NCBI RefSeq assembly: GCF_019453995.1
Contig: NZ_CP075587.1
Coordinates: forward strand, 1,302,001-1,366,000
Origin: Candidatus Rhabdochlamydia oedothoracis
GTDB lineage: Bacteria; Chlamydiota; Chlamydiia; Chlamydiales; Rhabdochlamydiaceae
DNA: 64,000 nucleotides
Direction of reading: 5' to 3'
Under the pieces are notes generated by a model that saw nothing but the letters and a program-made list of their open reading frames with translations, was not told the DNA's origin and ran no database searches. A program made the translations under genes and the position numbers. Below are positions 39,693 to 49,151 of the stretch, piece after piece. Each line of letters starts with the position of its first letter. The first letter of the stretch is position 1.

Positions 39693-39707
39693 AAACCTAC
39701 CGCGTTT

Positions 39708-39781
39708 GCGGGAGTAGCTCAACTGGTTAGAGCGCCGCCCTGTCACGGCGGAGGTTGCGGGTTCAAGTCCCGTCTCTCGCG
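39708..39781 (+). tRNA. tRNA-Asp (GTC)
   Basis: A 74-nt cloverleaf, acceptor GCGGGAG/CTCTCGC with one G-U pair, anticodon GTC in CTGTCACG, T-arm GGTTCAAGTCC; 15 bases after tRNA-Val. Confidence 0.96.
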
Positions 39782-39850
39782 TTTGTAAAATACTAGTGGT
39801 TATAAATCTTGCTTAAATCGTATTTTAAAGCAAAAAATTCTGTAGACACC

Positions 39851-40747
39851 ATGAGCAAATCTTCTTTTAAAATTACCAAGCATCACATACTCAGCTTTCT
39901 TTGGATAGCCGTAGGGGCGTTTTTAGCTGCGGTTTCCGTAAGAATATTTCTGATTCCTAATCAGTTAATCGATGGTGGAATTGTAGGTATTGCTCTAATC
40001 TTTGGCCGTTTATATGGAGATGGTTACCTATCTTTCATTTTAATTGCTCTAAACCTGCCTTTTATCTATCTCGCTTATAAATACATTCGCAGATCTTTTG
40101 TAATACACATGCTAGTTGCGGTATTACTATTTGCAGGCTTTTTAAGTATTTTACGCCAATCCCCTGCTTTTATAGCGGACTCTTTAGAAATTATTGTATT
40201 TGGTGGTGCTATTTTAGGGGTTGGAGTTGGACTTATTATTCGCCATGGAGGATGCCTAGATGGTACGGAAATTCTAGCGATTATTATTAATCGTAAGAAA
40301 GGATTTACAGTGGGACAGGTTGTTCTATTTGTAAACGTGTTTATCTTCGCCGCTTATGGATTGATTTTTAAAGATTGGCACATTGCTTTGCAATCTTTAA
40401 TGACGTATATTGTTGCTTTCAAAATGATGGACCTAGTGATTGTAGGTCTTGATGAGATAAAATCTGTGCTTATTATGTCATCAAAATCTAAAGAACTTTC
40501 CCATGCAATCATTAATGAGTTAGGCCTTGGTCTAACAATTATGCATGGCAAAGGGGGTTTTTCAGGGGATGCTAAAGAGATTATTTTTGTCATAGTTGAG
40601 CGTTTAGATCTTGCTGAATTAAAAGAAATTGTCCTAAGAGAAGATCCTAGTGCTTTTATGGCCATTGAAGATTTACATGAAGTTGTATACGGGAAAAAAA
40701 CCAATGCTCCTTATAAAAAGCGCTCTCGTTTTAAATCTATATCCTAG
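39851..40747 (+). CDS. YitT-family (DUF161/DUF2179) membrane protein
   Basis: A ~298-aa protein with an N-terminal five-to-six-helix DUF161 region (FLAAVSVRIFLIPNQLIDGG, GGCLDGTEILAIIINRKKGF) and a C-terminal cytosolic DUF2179 domain (~residues 215-280, LGLGLTIMHGKGGFSGDAKE, then IIFVIVERLDLAELK). Family members are of unknown function. I prefer the ATG at 39851; a TTG at 39809 lies just after the tRNA-Asp gene. The 3' end overlaps the convergent rfbA gene by 11 bases. Confidence 0.88.
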   Translation: MSKSSFKITKHHILSFLWIAVGAFLAAVSVRIFLIPNQLIDGGIVGIALIFGRLYGDGYLSFILIALNLPFIYLAYKYIRRSFVIHMLVAVLLFAGFLSILRQSPAFIADSLEIIVFGGAILGVGVGLIIRHGGCLDGTEILAIIINRKKGFTVGQVVLFVNVFIFAAYGLIFKDWHIALQSLMTYIVAFKMMDLVIVGLDEIKSVLIMSSKSKELSHAIINELGLGLTIMHGKGGFSGDAKEIIFVIVERLDLAELKEIVLREDPSAFMAIEDLHEVVYGKKTNAPYKKRSRFKSIS

Positions 40748-41627
40748 CTAATTTTATACCCTCTTTCTGTACAAGCTTATCTAAATACCTGCCATAATCG
40801 GTATCTGCATAAAGAGCTGCTACTTTTTGTAATTGATCTAGATCAATAAAACCCATCTGATAGGCAATCTCTTCTAGACAAGCAATATAAATCCCCTGTC
40901 TTTCCTGGATTGTTTTTACATATAAAGAAGCTTGTTGAAGCGCATCATGGGTCCCAGTATCTAACCATGCAAAACCACGTTCGAATAATTTGACCTGTAG
41001 TTGTTTTTTTCTTAAGTAAAACTTATTTAGATCGGTAATTTCATATTCCCCTCTTTTAGATGGCTTTAACTGTTTAGCGATAGATACTACTTGATGATCA
41101 TAATAATAAAGACCTGTAACTGCAAAATTAGACTTAGAATGAAGAGGTTTTTCCACAATATCAACTACTTCTTGGTTTGTATCAAATTCTAATACTCCAT
41201 AGCGATGAGGATCTTTTACTTCGTAGCCAAAAATAGTAGCGCCTTCTATAAAAGAGGAAGATTCTTTTAGTAATTGAAAGAGCTGATGTCCATAAAAAAT
41301 GTTATCTCCTAAGATTAATGCTACATTCTCTTGATTAATAAAAGACTCTCCTATTAAAAAAGATTGAGCAATCCCCTCTGGTTTTTCTTGCAGTGCATAA
41401 GAAATAGAAATCCCTAAATCTGAACCATCTTTAAAAAGCTGTTGAAAACGTGGCGTATCTTCTAATGTGGAAATAATTAAAACCTCTCTAATACCAGCTA
41501 GCATGAGAATAGCTAAAGGGTAATAGATCATCGGCTTATCAAATACAGGTAAAAGCTGCTTACATACACCAATTGTAATAGGATAGAGTCTAGTACCTTT
41601 ACCTCCTGCAAGAATAATCCCTTTCAC
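40737..41627 (-). CDS. rfbA: Glucose-1-phosphate thymidylyltransferase
   Basis: A 296-aa nucleotidyltransferase starting MKGIILAGGKGTRLYPITIG, the pyrophosphorylase signature, with KQLLPVFDKPMIYYPL, YALQEKPEGIAQSFLIGE and VVDIVEKP as further RmlA landmarks. It joins dTTP and glucose-1-phosphate into dTDP-glucose, the start of the dTDP-rhamnose route. The start codon is GTG with AAGGAAA upstream. No rfbB, C or D genes are near, so its pathway partners must be elsewhere or missing. Confidence 0.93.
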   Translation of the reverse strand: MKGIILAGGKGTRLYPITIGVCKQLLPVFDKPMIYYPLAILMLAGIREVLIISTLEDTPRFQQLFKDGSDLGISISYALQEKPEGIAQSFLIGESFINQENVALILGDNIFYGHQLFQLLKESSSFIEGATIFGYEVKDPHRYGVLEFDTNQEVVDIVEKPLHSKSNFAVTGLYYYDHQVVSIAKQLKPSKRGEYEITDLNKFYLRKKQLQVKLFERGFAWLDTGTHDALQQASLYVKTIQERQGIYIACLEEIAYQMGFIDLDQLQKVAALYADTDYGRYLDKLVQKEGIKLARI

Positions 41628-41643
41628 GTAGATTTCCTTTTTT

Positions 41644-41739
41644 AATTTGAAATTGTTTGTAAATCTTTTAAAAGATAAACATCTTTTAACCCTCGATAGT
41701 GTTCTTTGTAATCAAATCCACAATAAATCCATCTCCTAT
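41644..41739 (-). pseudogene. Fragment of a second hpt gene
   Basis: Minus strand reads RWIYCGFDYKEHYRGLKDVY then LLKDLQTISN and stop, clearly homologous to the last ~30 residues of the adjacent Hpt (VVGYGLDYKEYYRGLKGIYL). Only this 3' end survives. It shows a tandem duplication of hpt followed by loss of one copy. No other gene is visible in 41628-41821. Confidence 0.72.
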
Positions 41740-41821
41740 AAATTTGGTATCACAGTTATAAAATAAATATATTTTTATAATCAAGTTAATAAGCAATTTA
41801 CTAGGAAATATTTAAGGGTTT

Positions 41822-42364
41822 TTATTGAAGCCTTGAAACTGTCTCTTTAAAAAGATAAATTCCTTTCAATCCACGATAATATTCTTTGTAATCTAAGCCA
41901 TAACCCACTACAAATCGATTTTCTACAGAAAATAATAGGTAATCAGGGCGATACTCCAAATCAGAGACATTTTTAGAAAGTAGAACTAAGGATTTTAAAG
42001 ATTTGGGCTTTTTTTCAGCAAGCGCTTGATATACCTGAAAAAGCGTATTGCCAGAATCAAAAATATCATCGACAAGAAGCACATTCTTGGCTAATAGATC
42101 AAGAGCTTCTAGTCCTTTTATTTGCAAATTTCCTCTGGTTTTTCCATGGTAACTGCTAGCTTGAATGCTTTCCACTACACAGGGTAAAGAAATAGCCCTG
42201 ATTAAATCAGCAACCAAACAAATAGCACCTTTCATGATCATAACAATCACAATTTCTTGATCCTTGTAATCAGCTTCTAATTGAACCGCTATTTTAGCAA
42301 TCTTATCCTGAATTTCATCCATGGAGATAAGTAGATCTAATTCTAAGGTGGAATGTATAGACAT
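41822..42364 (-). CDS. hpt: Hypoxanthine phosphoribosyltransferase
   Basis: A 180-aa purine salvage enzyme that joins hypoxanthine or guanine to PRPP. The PRPP-binding motif NVLLVDDIFDSGNTLFQVYQ is near residues 95-114, and the N-terminal IVIVMIMKGAICLVADLIRA and C-terminal VVGYGLDYKEYYRGL segments fit the family. Its ATG follows the accC stop immediately (TAGATG), so it is the last gene of the acc operon. A dead fragment of a duplicate lies downstream. Confidence 0.92.
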   Translation of the reverse strand: MSIHSTLELDLLISMDEIQDKIAKIAVQLEADYKDQEIVIVMIMKGAICLVADLIRAISLPCVVESIQASSYHGKTRGNLQIKGLEALDLLAKNVLLVDDIFDSGNTLFQVYQALAEKKPKSLKSLVLLSKNVSDLEYRPDYLLFSVENRFVVGYGLDYKEYYRGLKGIYLFKETVSRLQ

Positions 42365-43732
42365 CTATTCTTTGGGTTTAGTGAAATTACATCCTTCTGT
42401 AATTAGCAGATCGATATAATTGATAAAATACTCATTATTTAAAAAACACTTATCTTCTAACATGAACAAGTGGAAAGCAATTGTAGAATCTATCCCGCCA
42501 ATATGAAACTCTTTTAAAGCTCTTTTAGCAACTGCAATGGCTTCATTGCGATCTTTCCCTTTTACGATCAATTTAGCAATCATTGAATCGTAATAGGACG
42601 AGATTCGATAACCAGAATAACAAGCGCTATCTATACGCACATGAGGACCTACAGGAGGAATATAATATTCCAATACTCCAGGGCAAGGTGTGAAATGATT
42701 TGCGGGGTTCTCTGCATTAATTCGACATTGAATGACATGTCCATCAAAACAAATATCCTTTTGCTTGATTTTCAATTTTTCACCCATTGCTACTTTAATC
42801 TGCTCTTTGACTAAGTCGATACCTGTTAATTCTTCTGTAATGGTATGCTCTACTTGAATGCGAGTATTTACTTCCATAAAGTAGAAATTTTTATTCTCAT
42901 CTAATAAAAACTCCACTGTTCCCACGGAATAATAACGAGCAGATTCAACAATTTCAATAGCGGCTTCTCCCATTTTTTTACGCAAAGAAGGATTTAATAA
43001 AGGAGAAGGGGCTTCTTCAATTAATTTTTGCCTTCTTCTCTGAACAGTGCAGTCTCTTTCTCCTAAATGTACATAATTTCCATATTTATCCCCTAAGACC
43101 TGTATCTCAATATGGCGAGGATTTACAATCATTTTTTCTAGATAGACATCTGCATTATTAAAGATGGTTTCAGCTTCTGTTTTTGCAGCAGAGAACTGTC
43201 TTACAAATTCTTCAACTGTATGAGCTATACGAATCCCCTTACCACCGCCGCCAGCAGATGCTTTAATAAAAATAGGAAACCCTATTTGCTTAGCTTCTTT
43301 TAATGCCTCTTTTACGTCTGAAATCACACTTCTTGAGCCTGGTATCACAGGACACTTAACGCTTTTTGCAGTGGCTTTTGCCTCAGCTTTATCCCCTAAA
43401 AGAGCAATTGTTTGAGCAGAAGGCCCGATAAAATTCACTCCACAGCTTTCACAAATAGAGGCAAAATTCGCATTTTCACTTAAGAAACCATATCCTGGAT
43501 GAATAGCATCTGCTCCTGTTACTTCACATGCAGATAAAATATTGGGTATTTTGAGATAAGATTTTAAAAGAGGAGGCTCTCCTATACAGATTGCTTCATC
43601 TGCATGTAGCACATGCAGGGCTTCTGCATCTGCTTGAGAATATACAGCAACTGTTTGTAGACCTAAGTCATGACATGCTTGAATAATTCGTACAGCAATT
43701 TCACCTCGATTAGCGATTAAGACTTTCTGCAT
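42365..43732 (-). CDS. accC: Biotin carboxylase subunit of acetyl-CoA carboxylase
   Basis: A ~455-aa ATP-grasp enzyme that carboxylates the biotin of AccB. It starts MQKVLIANRGEIAVRIIQAC, and carries the ATP-binding KASAGGGGKGIRIA, ERDCTVQRRRQKLIEEAPSP, FLLDENKNFYFMEVNTRIQV and EHTITEELTGIDLV. Length is as expected (~450). The ATG at 43732 is preferred to a GTG three codons upstream. It lies 28 bases after accB and is followed at once by hpt. Confidence 0.95.
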   Translation of the reverse strand: MQKVLIANRGEIAVRIIQACHDLGLQTVAVYSQADAEALHVLHADEAICIGEPPLLKSYLKIPNILSACEVTGADAIHPGYGFLSENANFASICESCGVNFIGPSAQTIALLGDKAEAKATAKSVKCPVIPGSRSVISDVKEALKEAKQIGFPIFIKASAGGGGKGIRIAHTVEEFVRQFSAAKTEAETIFNNADVYLEKMIVNPRHIEIQVLGDKYGNYVHLGERDCTVQRRRQKLIEEAPSPLLNPSLRKKMGEAAIEIVESARYYSVGTVEFLLDENKNFYFMEVNTRIQVEHTITEELTGIDLVKEQIKVAMGEKLKIKQKDICFDGHVIQCRINAENPANHFTPCPGVLEYYIPPVGPHVRIDSACYSGYRISSYYDSMIAKLIVKGKDRNEAIAVAKRALKEFHIGGIDSTIAFHLFMLEDKCFLNNEYFINYIDLLITEGCNFTKPKE

Positions 43733-43759
43733 TTTCCACACACTTAAAAAGAAAATTGA

Positions 43760-44227
43760 TTATACAATGCGGAACATTTTGGTTCCAAATTCTACGGGAT
43801 GTCCGTTTTCTACAAGAATTTCTGCAATCTTGCCGCTTCTTCCTGCTTTCACCTCATTCATAACCTTCATTGCTTCAATAATACAGAGAACTGTATCCTC
43901 TTTGACCATATCTCCTACTTTGACAAATGGCTCGTCGTCTGGTGAAGCAGAGTGATAAATCGTACCTACTAGAGGAGCTGTAATATGTTGCCCTGGTTTT
44001 TCTTCTTTTACAAGAGGAGAATGATTTTCTGATGAATGTATGGGAGGAGAATGGAAAAAAGTCTGCTCTTTATTTTGCTCTGTAGATGGGAAGCCAACAG
44101 ACGATATATTGGAGCTAACTTGCGTTTCTAGCTGCAGCTCATCCCCTTCTTTTTTTTTAATGATCAGTTTCTGGATGCCTGTTTTTCGCATAGCAGTCAT
44201 CAAATCTTTAATTTCCTTAAGATCCAC
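43760..44227 (-). CDS. accB: Biotin carboxyl carrier protein
   Basis: A 155-aa protein that carries the biotin of acetyl-CoA carboxylase. The C-terminal biotinyl domain has the attachment Lys in CIIEAMKVMNEVKAGRSGKI; residues ~50-80 form a Ser/Pro-rich linker. The start is GTG with a strong AAGGAGG upstream. It starts 12 bases after efp and precedes accC, the order known from Chlamydia trachomatis (rpe, efp, accB, accC). Confidence 0.95.
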   Translation of the reverse strand: MDLKEIKDLMTAMRKTGIQKLIIKKKEGDELQLETQVSSNISSVGFPSTEQNKEQTFFHSPPIHSSENHSPLVKEEKPGQHITAPLVGTIYHSASPDDEPFVKVGDMVKEDTVLCIIEAMKVMNEVKAGRSGKIAEILVENGHPVEFGTKMFRIV

Positions 44228-44239
44228 TCTTATGCCTCC

Positions 44240-44797
44240 TTAAACTCTCTGAATGTATTCATTTGTTTGTGTATCTATCTTTATAATATCTCCAGATTCG
44301 ATAAAAACAGGCACTTCAATTTTAGCCCCGGTTTCTAATAAAGCTATTTTTGTAGAATTAGTCATTTTTAATGCCGATTCCATTTCTTCTGTTTTAAGCA
44401 CAACAAGTTCTAAGAACTGAGGCAATTCAATAGAAAAAGCAGTATCGCCATAGAATACAGCTTTTAAAGAGGTGCTTTCTTTTAAATAATTTACTTTATC
44501 ACCAATAATCTGAGAGGGAACTAAAACCTGTTCTAAATTTCCTATATCAAGGAACAAATAATTTTCTTTTTCCAGATATAGGTATTCTAGGGATCGCTCA
44601 AGGGGAGCAGCATCTGCTACAACTTGATTGAGTTTAAAATTTTTCTCCGACATCTCTTCTGTCAAAAGATCTTTTAGTATTGTTTTCATAAAAGGATTAT
44701 CTTTAGCAACGGTTACCTTAACACAGGACTCTACTTTATACATTTTACCATCAATAAAGAGAATCATCCCGGGAGAAATTTGATTGCCTGTTATCAT
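44240..44797 (-). CDS. efp: Elongation factor P
   Basis: A ~185-aa protein that relieves ribosome stalling at proline runs. It has the N-terminal KOW-like domain (ITGNQISPGMILFIDGKMYK), the loop with the modifiable Lys in TVAKDNPFMKTIL, and two OB-fold domains, ending KIDTQTNEYIQRV. The loop differs from the usual PGKG, as in other chlamydial EF-P paralogues. An ATG four codons upstream (44809) is an equally possible start. It heads the efp-accB-accC-hpt run. Confidence 0.9.
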   Translation of the reverse strand: MITGNQISPGMILFIDGKMYKVESCVKVTVAKDNPFMKTILKDLLTEEMSEKNFKLNQVVADAAPLERSLEYLYLEKENYLFLDIGNLEQVLVPSQIIGDKVNYLKESTSLKAVFYGDTAFSIELPQFLELVVLKTEEMESALKMTNSTKIALLETGAKIEVPVFIESGDIIKIDTQTNEYIQRV

Positions 44798-44842
44798 ATT
44801 TTTTTCCATACTTTCAAAATGAAAATGTTAGTTTAAGATCAT

Positions 44843-45514
44843 TTATCTCAACTCTCTTAAGTCGCCCAGTTCTACTAAACTCGAAATGCGATAAGTAATT
44901 TTAGCTTTAGATGTTTTTTCTTTAGCGCTTAAGCCTCTACCACATAATACATGTACTGTTTTACAGTTTAATTGTATCGCTGGTTCAAGATCCAAAGAGA
45001 TGCGATCCCCACAAACCATTACTTGCTCTGGGCTATAGTCAAATTCTGCTAAAAGCCTTTCGTAATGAGGCTTTTTATTCCTATCTTCAGATACAACAAT
45101 CTTACTAAAAAGAATTGGATCAATACCAGATTTTTCTAGTTTTTGCCTTTGTAAAGAATCTTTTCCTATTGTTACCAAACACAAACTGTGCTTTTTTCTC
45201 TTTAATAAATGCAGGGTTTCAACAGCTAATTCTAAGGGGAAAATAGGCATATCTAATGTAAAATTAGTGAGTTGCTCCTTGCCGATATTGATAAATTCAA
45301 GATCTTCACGCATAATGACAATAAATTCTTTTAAAGCTTCTTCCGCATTTGAAGCTTGCTTATTAAGCTCTCTTAAAAGAAAAAGTGTCTGATAAAAGTT
45401 CTGTGCTTTAAAACCTTTATTTACCATTGCACGCAAACTACGTTCGAGCAATACATGTGTAATACAATCAGATGTTTTAACTAGTGTATCATCAAGATCA
45501 AAGATAATTAACAA
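44843..45514 (-). CDS. HAD-superfamily hydrolase
   Basis: A 223-aa protein with the HAD phosphatase motifs: LLIIFDLDDTLVKTSD (the nucleophile Asp), CLVTIGKDSLQRQKL, VSEDRNKKPHYERLL and MVCGDRISLDLEPAIQL. The substrate is not known. The TTG start at 45514 lies within the 3' end of yvcK, implying coupled translation. It separates yvcK from efp in the operon. Confidence 0.82.
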   Translation of the reverse strand: MLIIFDLDDTLVKTSDCITHVLLERSLRAMVNKGFKAQNFYQTLFLLRELNKQASNAEEALKEFIVIMREDLEFINIGKEQLTNFTLDMPIFPLELAVETLHLLKRKKHSLCLVTIGKDSLQRQKLEKSGIDPILFSKIVVSEDRNKKPHYERLLAEFDYSPEQVMVCGDRISLDLEPAIQLNCKTVHVLCGRGLSAKEKTSKAKITYRISSLVELGDLRELR

Positions 45515-46460
45515 TTTTTATCAACTCTTGTGCTAATTTTTTAGAATCGTGGCGAATAAGGCTTCTTTTTAACAAGTCTTTTTTAGGAATTTCTTTTGGT
45601 CCCCCTAAAAGAGGAGAAGCGATAATTCGATCATCTTTTAAATCATTTTCTACAATTTGACCCTCATCGGAATAGACCTCTATTAATTCCTCAGGAGGGG
45701 GCTCATTATTAACTAAAATATAATCAAAAATGTCTTTTCCAATAAAACGAACGATTTCTTCTAAATAATTGCTAACTTTAAATCCGGTGGTTTGTCCTTT
45801 ACGATTCATTAAATTCACCACAAATACTTTTTTTGCGGTAGAAGCGCAAAGAGCTACGCTTAGTCCTTCGACGAGTAAATTAGGAATTAAAGAAGTATGA
45901 AGTCCCCCCGGGCCTAAAACAATCACATCGGCATTGATAATTTCATCAATTGCATAGGGGTTTGCTTTAGGAAAAGGTTCTAAATAAATGCTTTTATATC
46001 CTTGATCAATCTCATGAGAAAGATATACTTCTCTTTCTCCTTCTAGTAATTTCCGATTGCTTAAAAGCATTTTTAAACGCACCTGATGAGTGGTCACAGG
46101 AATAACCTTACCTTTGATAAATAAAATTTTACCCATTTCTTCCACAGCTTTCTCAAAACTACCTGTTACCTTCTCTAGAGCAGAAAGAAGAAGATTTCCA
46201 AAGCTATGCCCTTCTAATCCCCCGTTTTCAAAACGATAATTCATTAAAGAGCGCATCATATTAGAAGAGTTTGAAAGAGCGATTAAACACTGTCTGACAT
46301 CTCCAGGAGGCAGCACCCCTAGTTCATCTCGCAAGATTCCCGTGCTTCCCCCATCATCAGCCATAGAAACAATAGCACTTAAATTAACAGGATAATCTTT
46401 TAATCCCCTTAACACGGTAAAGTTACCCGTTCCACCACCGATTATAACTACTTTTTTCAT
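45498..46460 (-). CDS. yvcK: YvcK/CofD-like gluconeogenesis factor
   Basis: A 320-aa protein of the YvcK/MgfK family, which binds UDP-sugars and affects cell-wall synthesis and carbon use. Family signatures are VVIIGGGTGNFTVLRGLKDY, SMADDGGSTGILRDELG and LPPGDVRQCLIALSNSS, followed by LVEGLSVALCASTAKKVFVV. The ATG lies six bases after the rpe stop. In chlamydiae, which keep a remnant of peptidoglycan synthesis, its role could involve that, but this is inference. Confidence 0.9.
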   Translation of the reverse strand: MKKVVIIGGGTGNFTVLRGLKDYPVNLSAIVSMADDGGSTGILRDELGVLPPGDVRQCLIALSNSSNMMRSLMNYRFENGGLEGHSFGNLLLSALEKVTGSFEKAVEEMGKILFIKGKVIPVTTHQVRLKMLLSNRKLLEGEREVYLSHEIDQGYKSIYLEPFPKANPYAIDEIINADVIVLGPGGLHTSLIPNLLVEGLSVALCASTAKKVFVVNLMNRKGQTTGFKVSNYLEEIVRFIGKDIFDYILVNNEPPPEELIEVYSDEGQIVENDLKDDRIIASPLLGGPKEIPKKDLLKRSLIRHDSKKLAQELIKIVNYL

Positions 46461-46465
46461 AAGAA

Positions 46466-47182
46466 CTACTTAAGAGTTTTCAAACTAGTAATTGCTTGGG
46501 CCATATTTGGTGCACTGTAAATATAACTTCCGGATACTAAGACATTCGCTCCTGCTTCTACACACTGACGAGCTGTCTCATGGTTTATCCCACCATCTAC
46601 TTGGATGGCAAAAGGAAACACAGGCGCTTTTTCTTGTTGCAGCTCACTTAGAAATCTGCCCCCTTTATATAACTTCATCTGATTGCAAATATCACGCGCA
46701 AATTGAATCTTTTCTAGCATCTCAGGTATAAATTTCTGCCCACCATGCCCTGGGTTTACCGTCATTAAAAGAAGCAAATCGCATTTATCTAAAAATTTCA
46801 CAATCATGGATGAACTTGTTTCTGGACAAAAAGCTAAACCGGCTTCTATTCCACACGCTCGAATCAATTGAAGAGTCTCTTCCACATTTTCTGTTGCTTC
46901 AAAGTGAAAGGTAATTCGGTCAGCGCCAGATTTTACAAATTGTTCTATGTAATTGTAAGAGTTATACATCATCAGATGCACATCTAGAAAAAGATTTGTT
47001 GCACGATTTATTGCTGCAACAGCTTTAGGCCCTAAACTCAAGTTAGAAACAAAGTGTCCATCCATAATATCGATATGCAATGCATCTGCACCAGCTTCTT
47101 CTACTTTTTTAGCCTCCAAAGCCAATTTGCCAAAATCAGCGGAAAGAATCGAAGGGACAACTTGAATCAAAGAGCGTTTCAT
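46466..47182 (-). CDS. rpe: Ribulose-phosphate 3-epimerase
   Basis: A 238-aa TIM-barrel enzyme of the pentose phosphate pathway. It shows VPSILSADFGKLALEAKKVE, ADALHIDIMDGHFVSNLSLG, LFLDVHLMM, MTVNPGHGGQKFIPEMLEKI and VDGGINHETARQCVEAGANV. Slightly longer than usual owing to an insert near 180-200 (GGRFLSELQQEKAPVF). It begins the rpe-yvcK-HAD-efp-accBC run. Confidence 0.95.
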   Translation of the reverse strand: MKRSLIQVVPSILSADFGKLALEAKKVEEAGADALHIDIMDGHFVSNLSLGPKAVAAINRATNLFLDVHLMMYNSYNYIEQFVKSGADRITFHFEATENVEETLQLIRACGIEAGLAFCPETSSSMIVKFLDKCDLLLLMTVNPGHGGQKFIPEMLEKIQFARDICNQMKLYKGGRFLSELQQEKAPVFPFAIQVDGGINHETARQCVEAGANVLVSGSYIYSAPNMAQAITSLKTLK

Positions 47183-47226
47183 AGATTAAACTCGTTTTAA
47201 GCAGAAAATTTTTTAAGTTTTTAGAA

Positions 47227-49143
47227 TTAGAAGTCAAGAGCATCTTGGATAGTATTTATAAATAGTATTTTTTTTTGTGTATCTTCTTCTAAATAGCCAT
47301 AACACAAATAATCCCATTCCGCAGCACGAAATAAAACCGCAATAAGCTGAGAAGAAGAAATTTGTAATCGAGCAACTTTTTCCAAAACCTTAGATTTTAA
47401 CGAATGATCCAAATAAGATAAAACAAAAAAACAAGAACCCGGTTTCATCTGATAAATAAATCGCGTATTGTTTTTTTTATCTTTATTCTTCTCAAAGAGG
47501 TCTAAAAACAGAAAAAATAATTCCTTTAAACGCAAAGGATCAAAAATTGTACTGAGTTCTTTGGGGTAGATAGAATGGAAAAAATATTCTAACAGCAGGT
47601 TTTCTTGTTTTTTTAATCGACAGCACATTTTCTTTAATTCGCTAAAACGCTCATGTTGTTTAGTAATCATTCCTCCATTAAAATCTCTAAACTCTCCAAT
47701 CACTTTTTCTAACTCTTTTGCTACAAATTGACGCGCTTGAAATAAGTCGACTCGATGATCGGATCGTATAAAAGAACGAGAAGCAATCCGCAGACGAAAG
47801 ACCGAAGCTTCTTTTGGGTATTTCTTTCTTAGCATCCCCACCTGTTTAATTCGATCAGGAATAAAAACAAGAGAAGAATGACTAAATAGCTGCTGTATAG
47901 ATGGATCCAATATTTGACGAACACGCACAAGGATTACTGTAAATAAAAGATCTGCTTCTAATTGCTCATCAAAATTAATAATAACCTGAGGGATATCCCG
48001 AAAATAACGCAATTGTTTGGATAAAAGAATCATATTACGCATCACCTCTTCTTCATTACGCGGGATAAATAGAGGGTGCATTAAACTATGGATACCGTTT
48101 TCTACTTCATCCATGAGTTTCTCATTAAGTTTTTTTAGCTCTTGTGAAGAAATTTCTGATTTATCTTTTTTTTCCAATTCTAGATAAATTAAATGAACTT
48201 GACCTTCTTCATAAGAGAAATAAGACCCTTCGATATAATGAAAATCAGGAAAACAGCTTTCGATCATTCTCATACAATGAACTTGTTCGAACTGTTCGTC
48301 ATCGTTCAGAAAATGAATAGCGATAAATACTCCTAAAACCTTTTCAAAACCTAAAGGCATTTGCAACCAAGTTTTACGCAATTTGATTTTAATCAATCTC
48401 TCCGCCGAGCAGTTTTCTGTTTGACTAACCAATGCACGCTTCAATACATAAAATACCGATATAATCCGAGCCATATGCGTACAATCGCGATACGCTTTAA
48501 ATTCTTGTCTTGTATTAAATAAAAAATGTTGCATTTGGTGAAAGATATCATAATCAAAATCTTGCGGTCTTTTTTGAATCAGTAAGGAAATTCTTTCTTG
48601 AATGAATAAATTTTTCTGATCTGCGGATAATCCTTTATTTTCTAAAATACAACTTGCCTGGTAGACAGAAGTTGAACCTAAGCGAATTTCATTCTGTAAA
48701 AACAAGAAGTTATTATGCATTTTTTTCAATTCTATCCCATCATTGGCTGAAATTACCATTTCAGATAGACAAAAAGGATCTGAACCAGAATAAGAAAACA
48801 CAAAATCACAACTAAAAAAAGAGCAAATATGGGGTTTTTTTCCTGGAAGTAACCATCGATCTATGATTTCATAAAAAAATTTGGCAGGATTTCCTATTTT
48901 TTTACAGAGTAATGAAATCTTAAGAAAATAAGAGTCTTTTTCTTTAAAAGAAGTCTGAATGAGTGGTAATTTCTGTACAAAATCGCTAAATAGATTGCCT
49001 TTCTCTATTTCTTCAAAGGCAATACATTTCATCAATGCATCTTGTAATTTACCACAGTAGAATAGGTGGTCATCTTTCGTACTTTGATTAAGAATCGTAA
49101 CTATATCAAAAATATTTGACGGGATTTTCAGAAGATTTTGCAT
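47227..49143 (-). CDS. Conserved-looking hypothetical protein, 638 aa
   Basis: A large protein without a recognised domain. It has no signal peptide or membrane segment; it is mixed charged/aromatic, with probable helical bundles and a charged region around 340-370 (LELEKKDKSEISSQELKKLN). The composition and lack of low-complexity runs point to a folded cytosolic protein. The ATG at 49143 with AAGAGGT upstream is preferred to one ten codons earlier that overlaps lysC. It is followed after 44 bases by rpe and preceded by lysC on the same strand, so it may be part of the same operon. It could be a chlamydia-specific protein. Confidence 0.75.
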   Translation of the reverse strand: MQNLLKIPSNIFDIVTILNQSTKDDHLFYCGKLQDALMKCIAFEEIEKGNLFSDFVQKLPLIQTSFKEKDSYFLKISLLCKKIGNPAKFFYEIIDRWLLPGKKPHICSFFSCDFVFSYSGSDPFCLSEMVISANDGIELKKMHNNFLFLQNEIRLGSTSVYQASCILENKGLSADQKNLFIQERISLLIQKRPQDFDYDIFHQMQHFLFNTRQEFKAYRDCTHMARIISVFYVLKRALVSQTENCSAERLIKIKLRKTWLQMPLGFEKVLGVFIAIHFLNDDEQFEQVHCMRMIESCFPDFHYIEGSYFSYEEGQVHLIYLELEKKDKSEISSQELKKLNEKLMDEVENGIHSLMHPLFIPRNEEEVMRNMILLSKQLRYFRDIPQVIINFDEQLEADLLFTVILVRVRQILDPSIQQLFSHSSLVFIPDRIKQVGMLRKKYPKEASVFRLRIASRSFIRSDHRVDLFQARQFVAKELEKVIGEFRDFNGGMITKQHERFSELKKMCCRLKKQENLLLEYFFHSIYPKELSTIFDPLRLKELFFLFLDLFEKNKDKKNNTRFIYQMKPGSCFFVLSYLDHSLKSKVLEKVARLQISSSQLIAVLFRAAEWDYLCYGYLEEDTQKKILFINTIQDALDF

Positions 49144-49151
49144 AGCACCTC

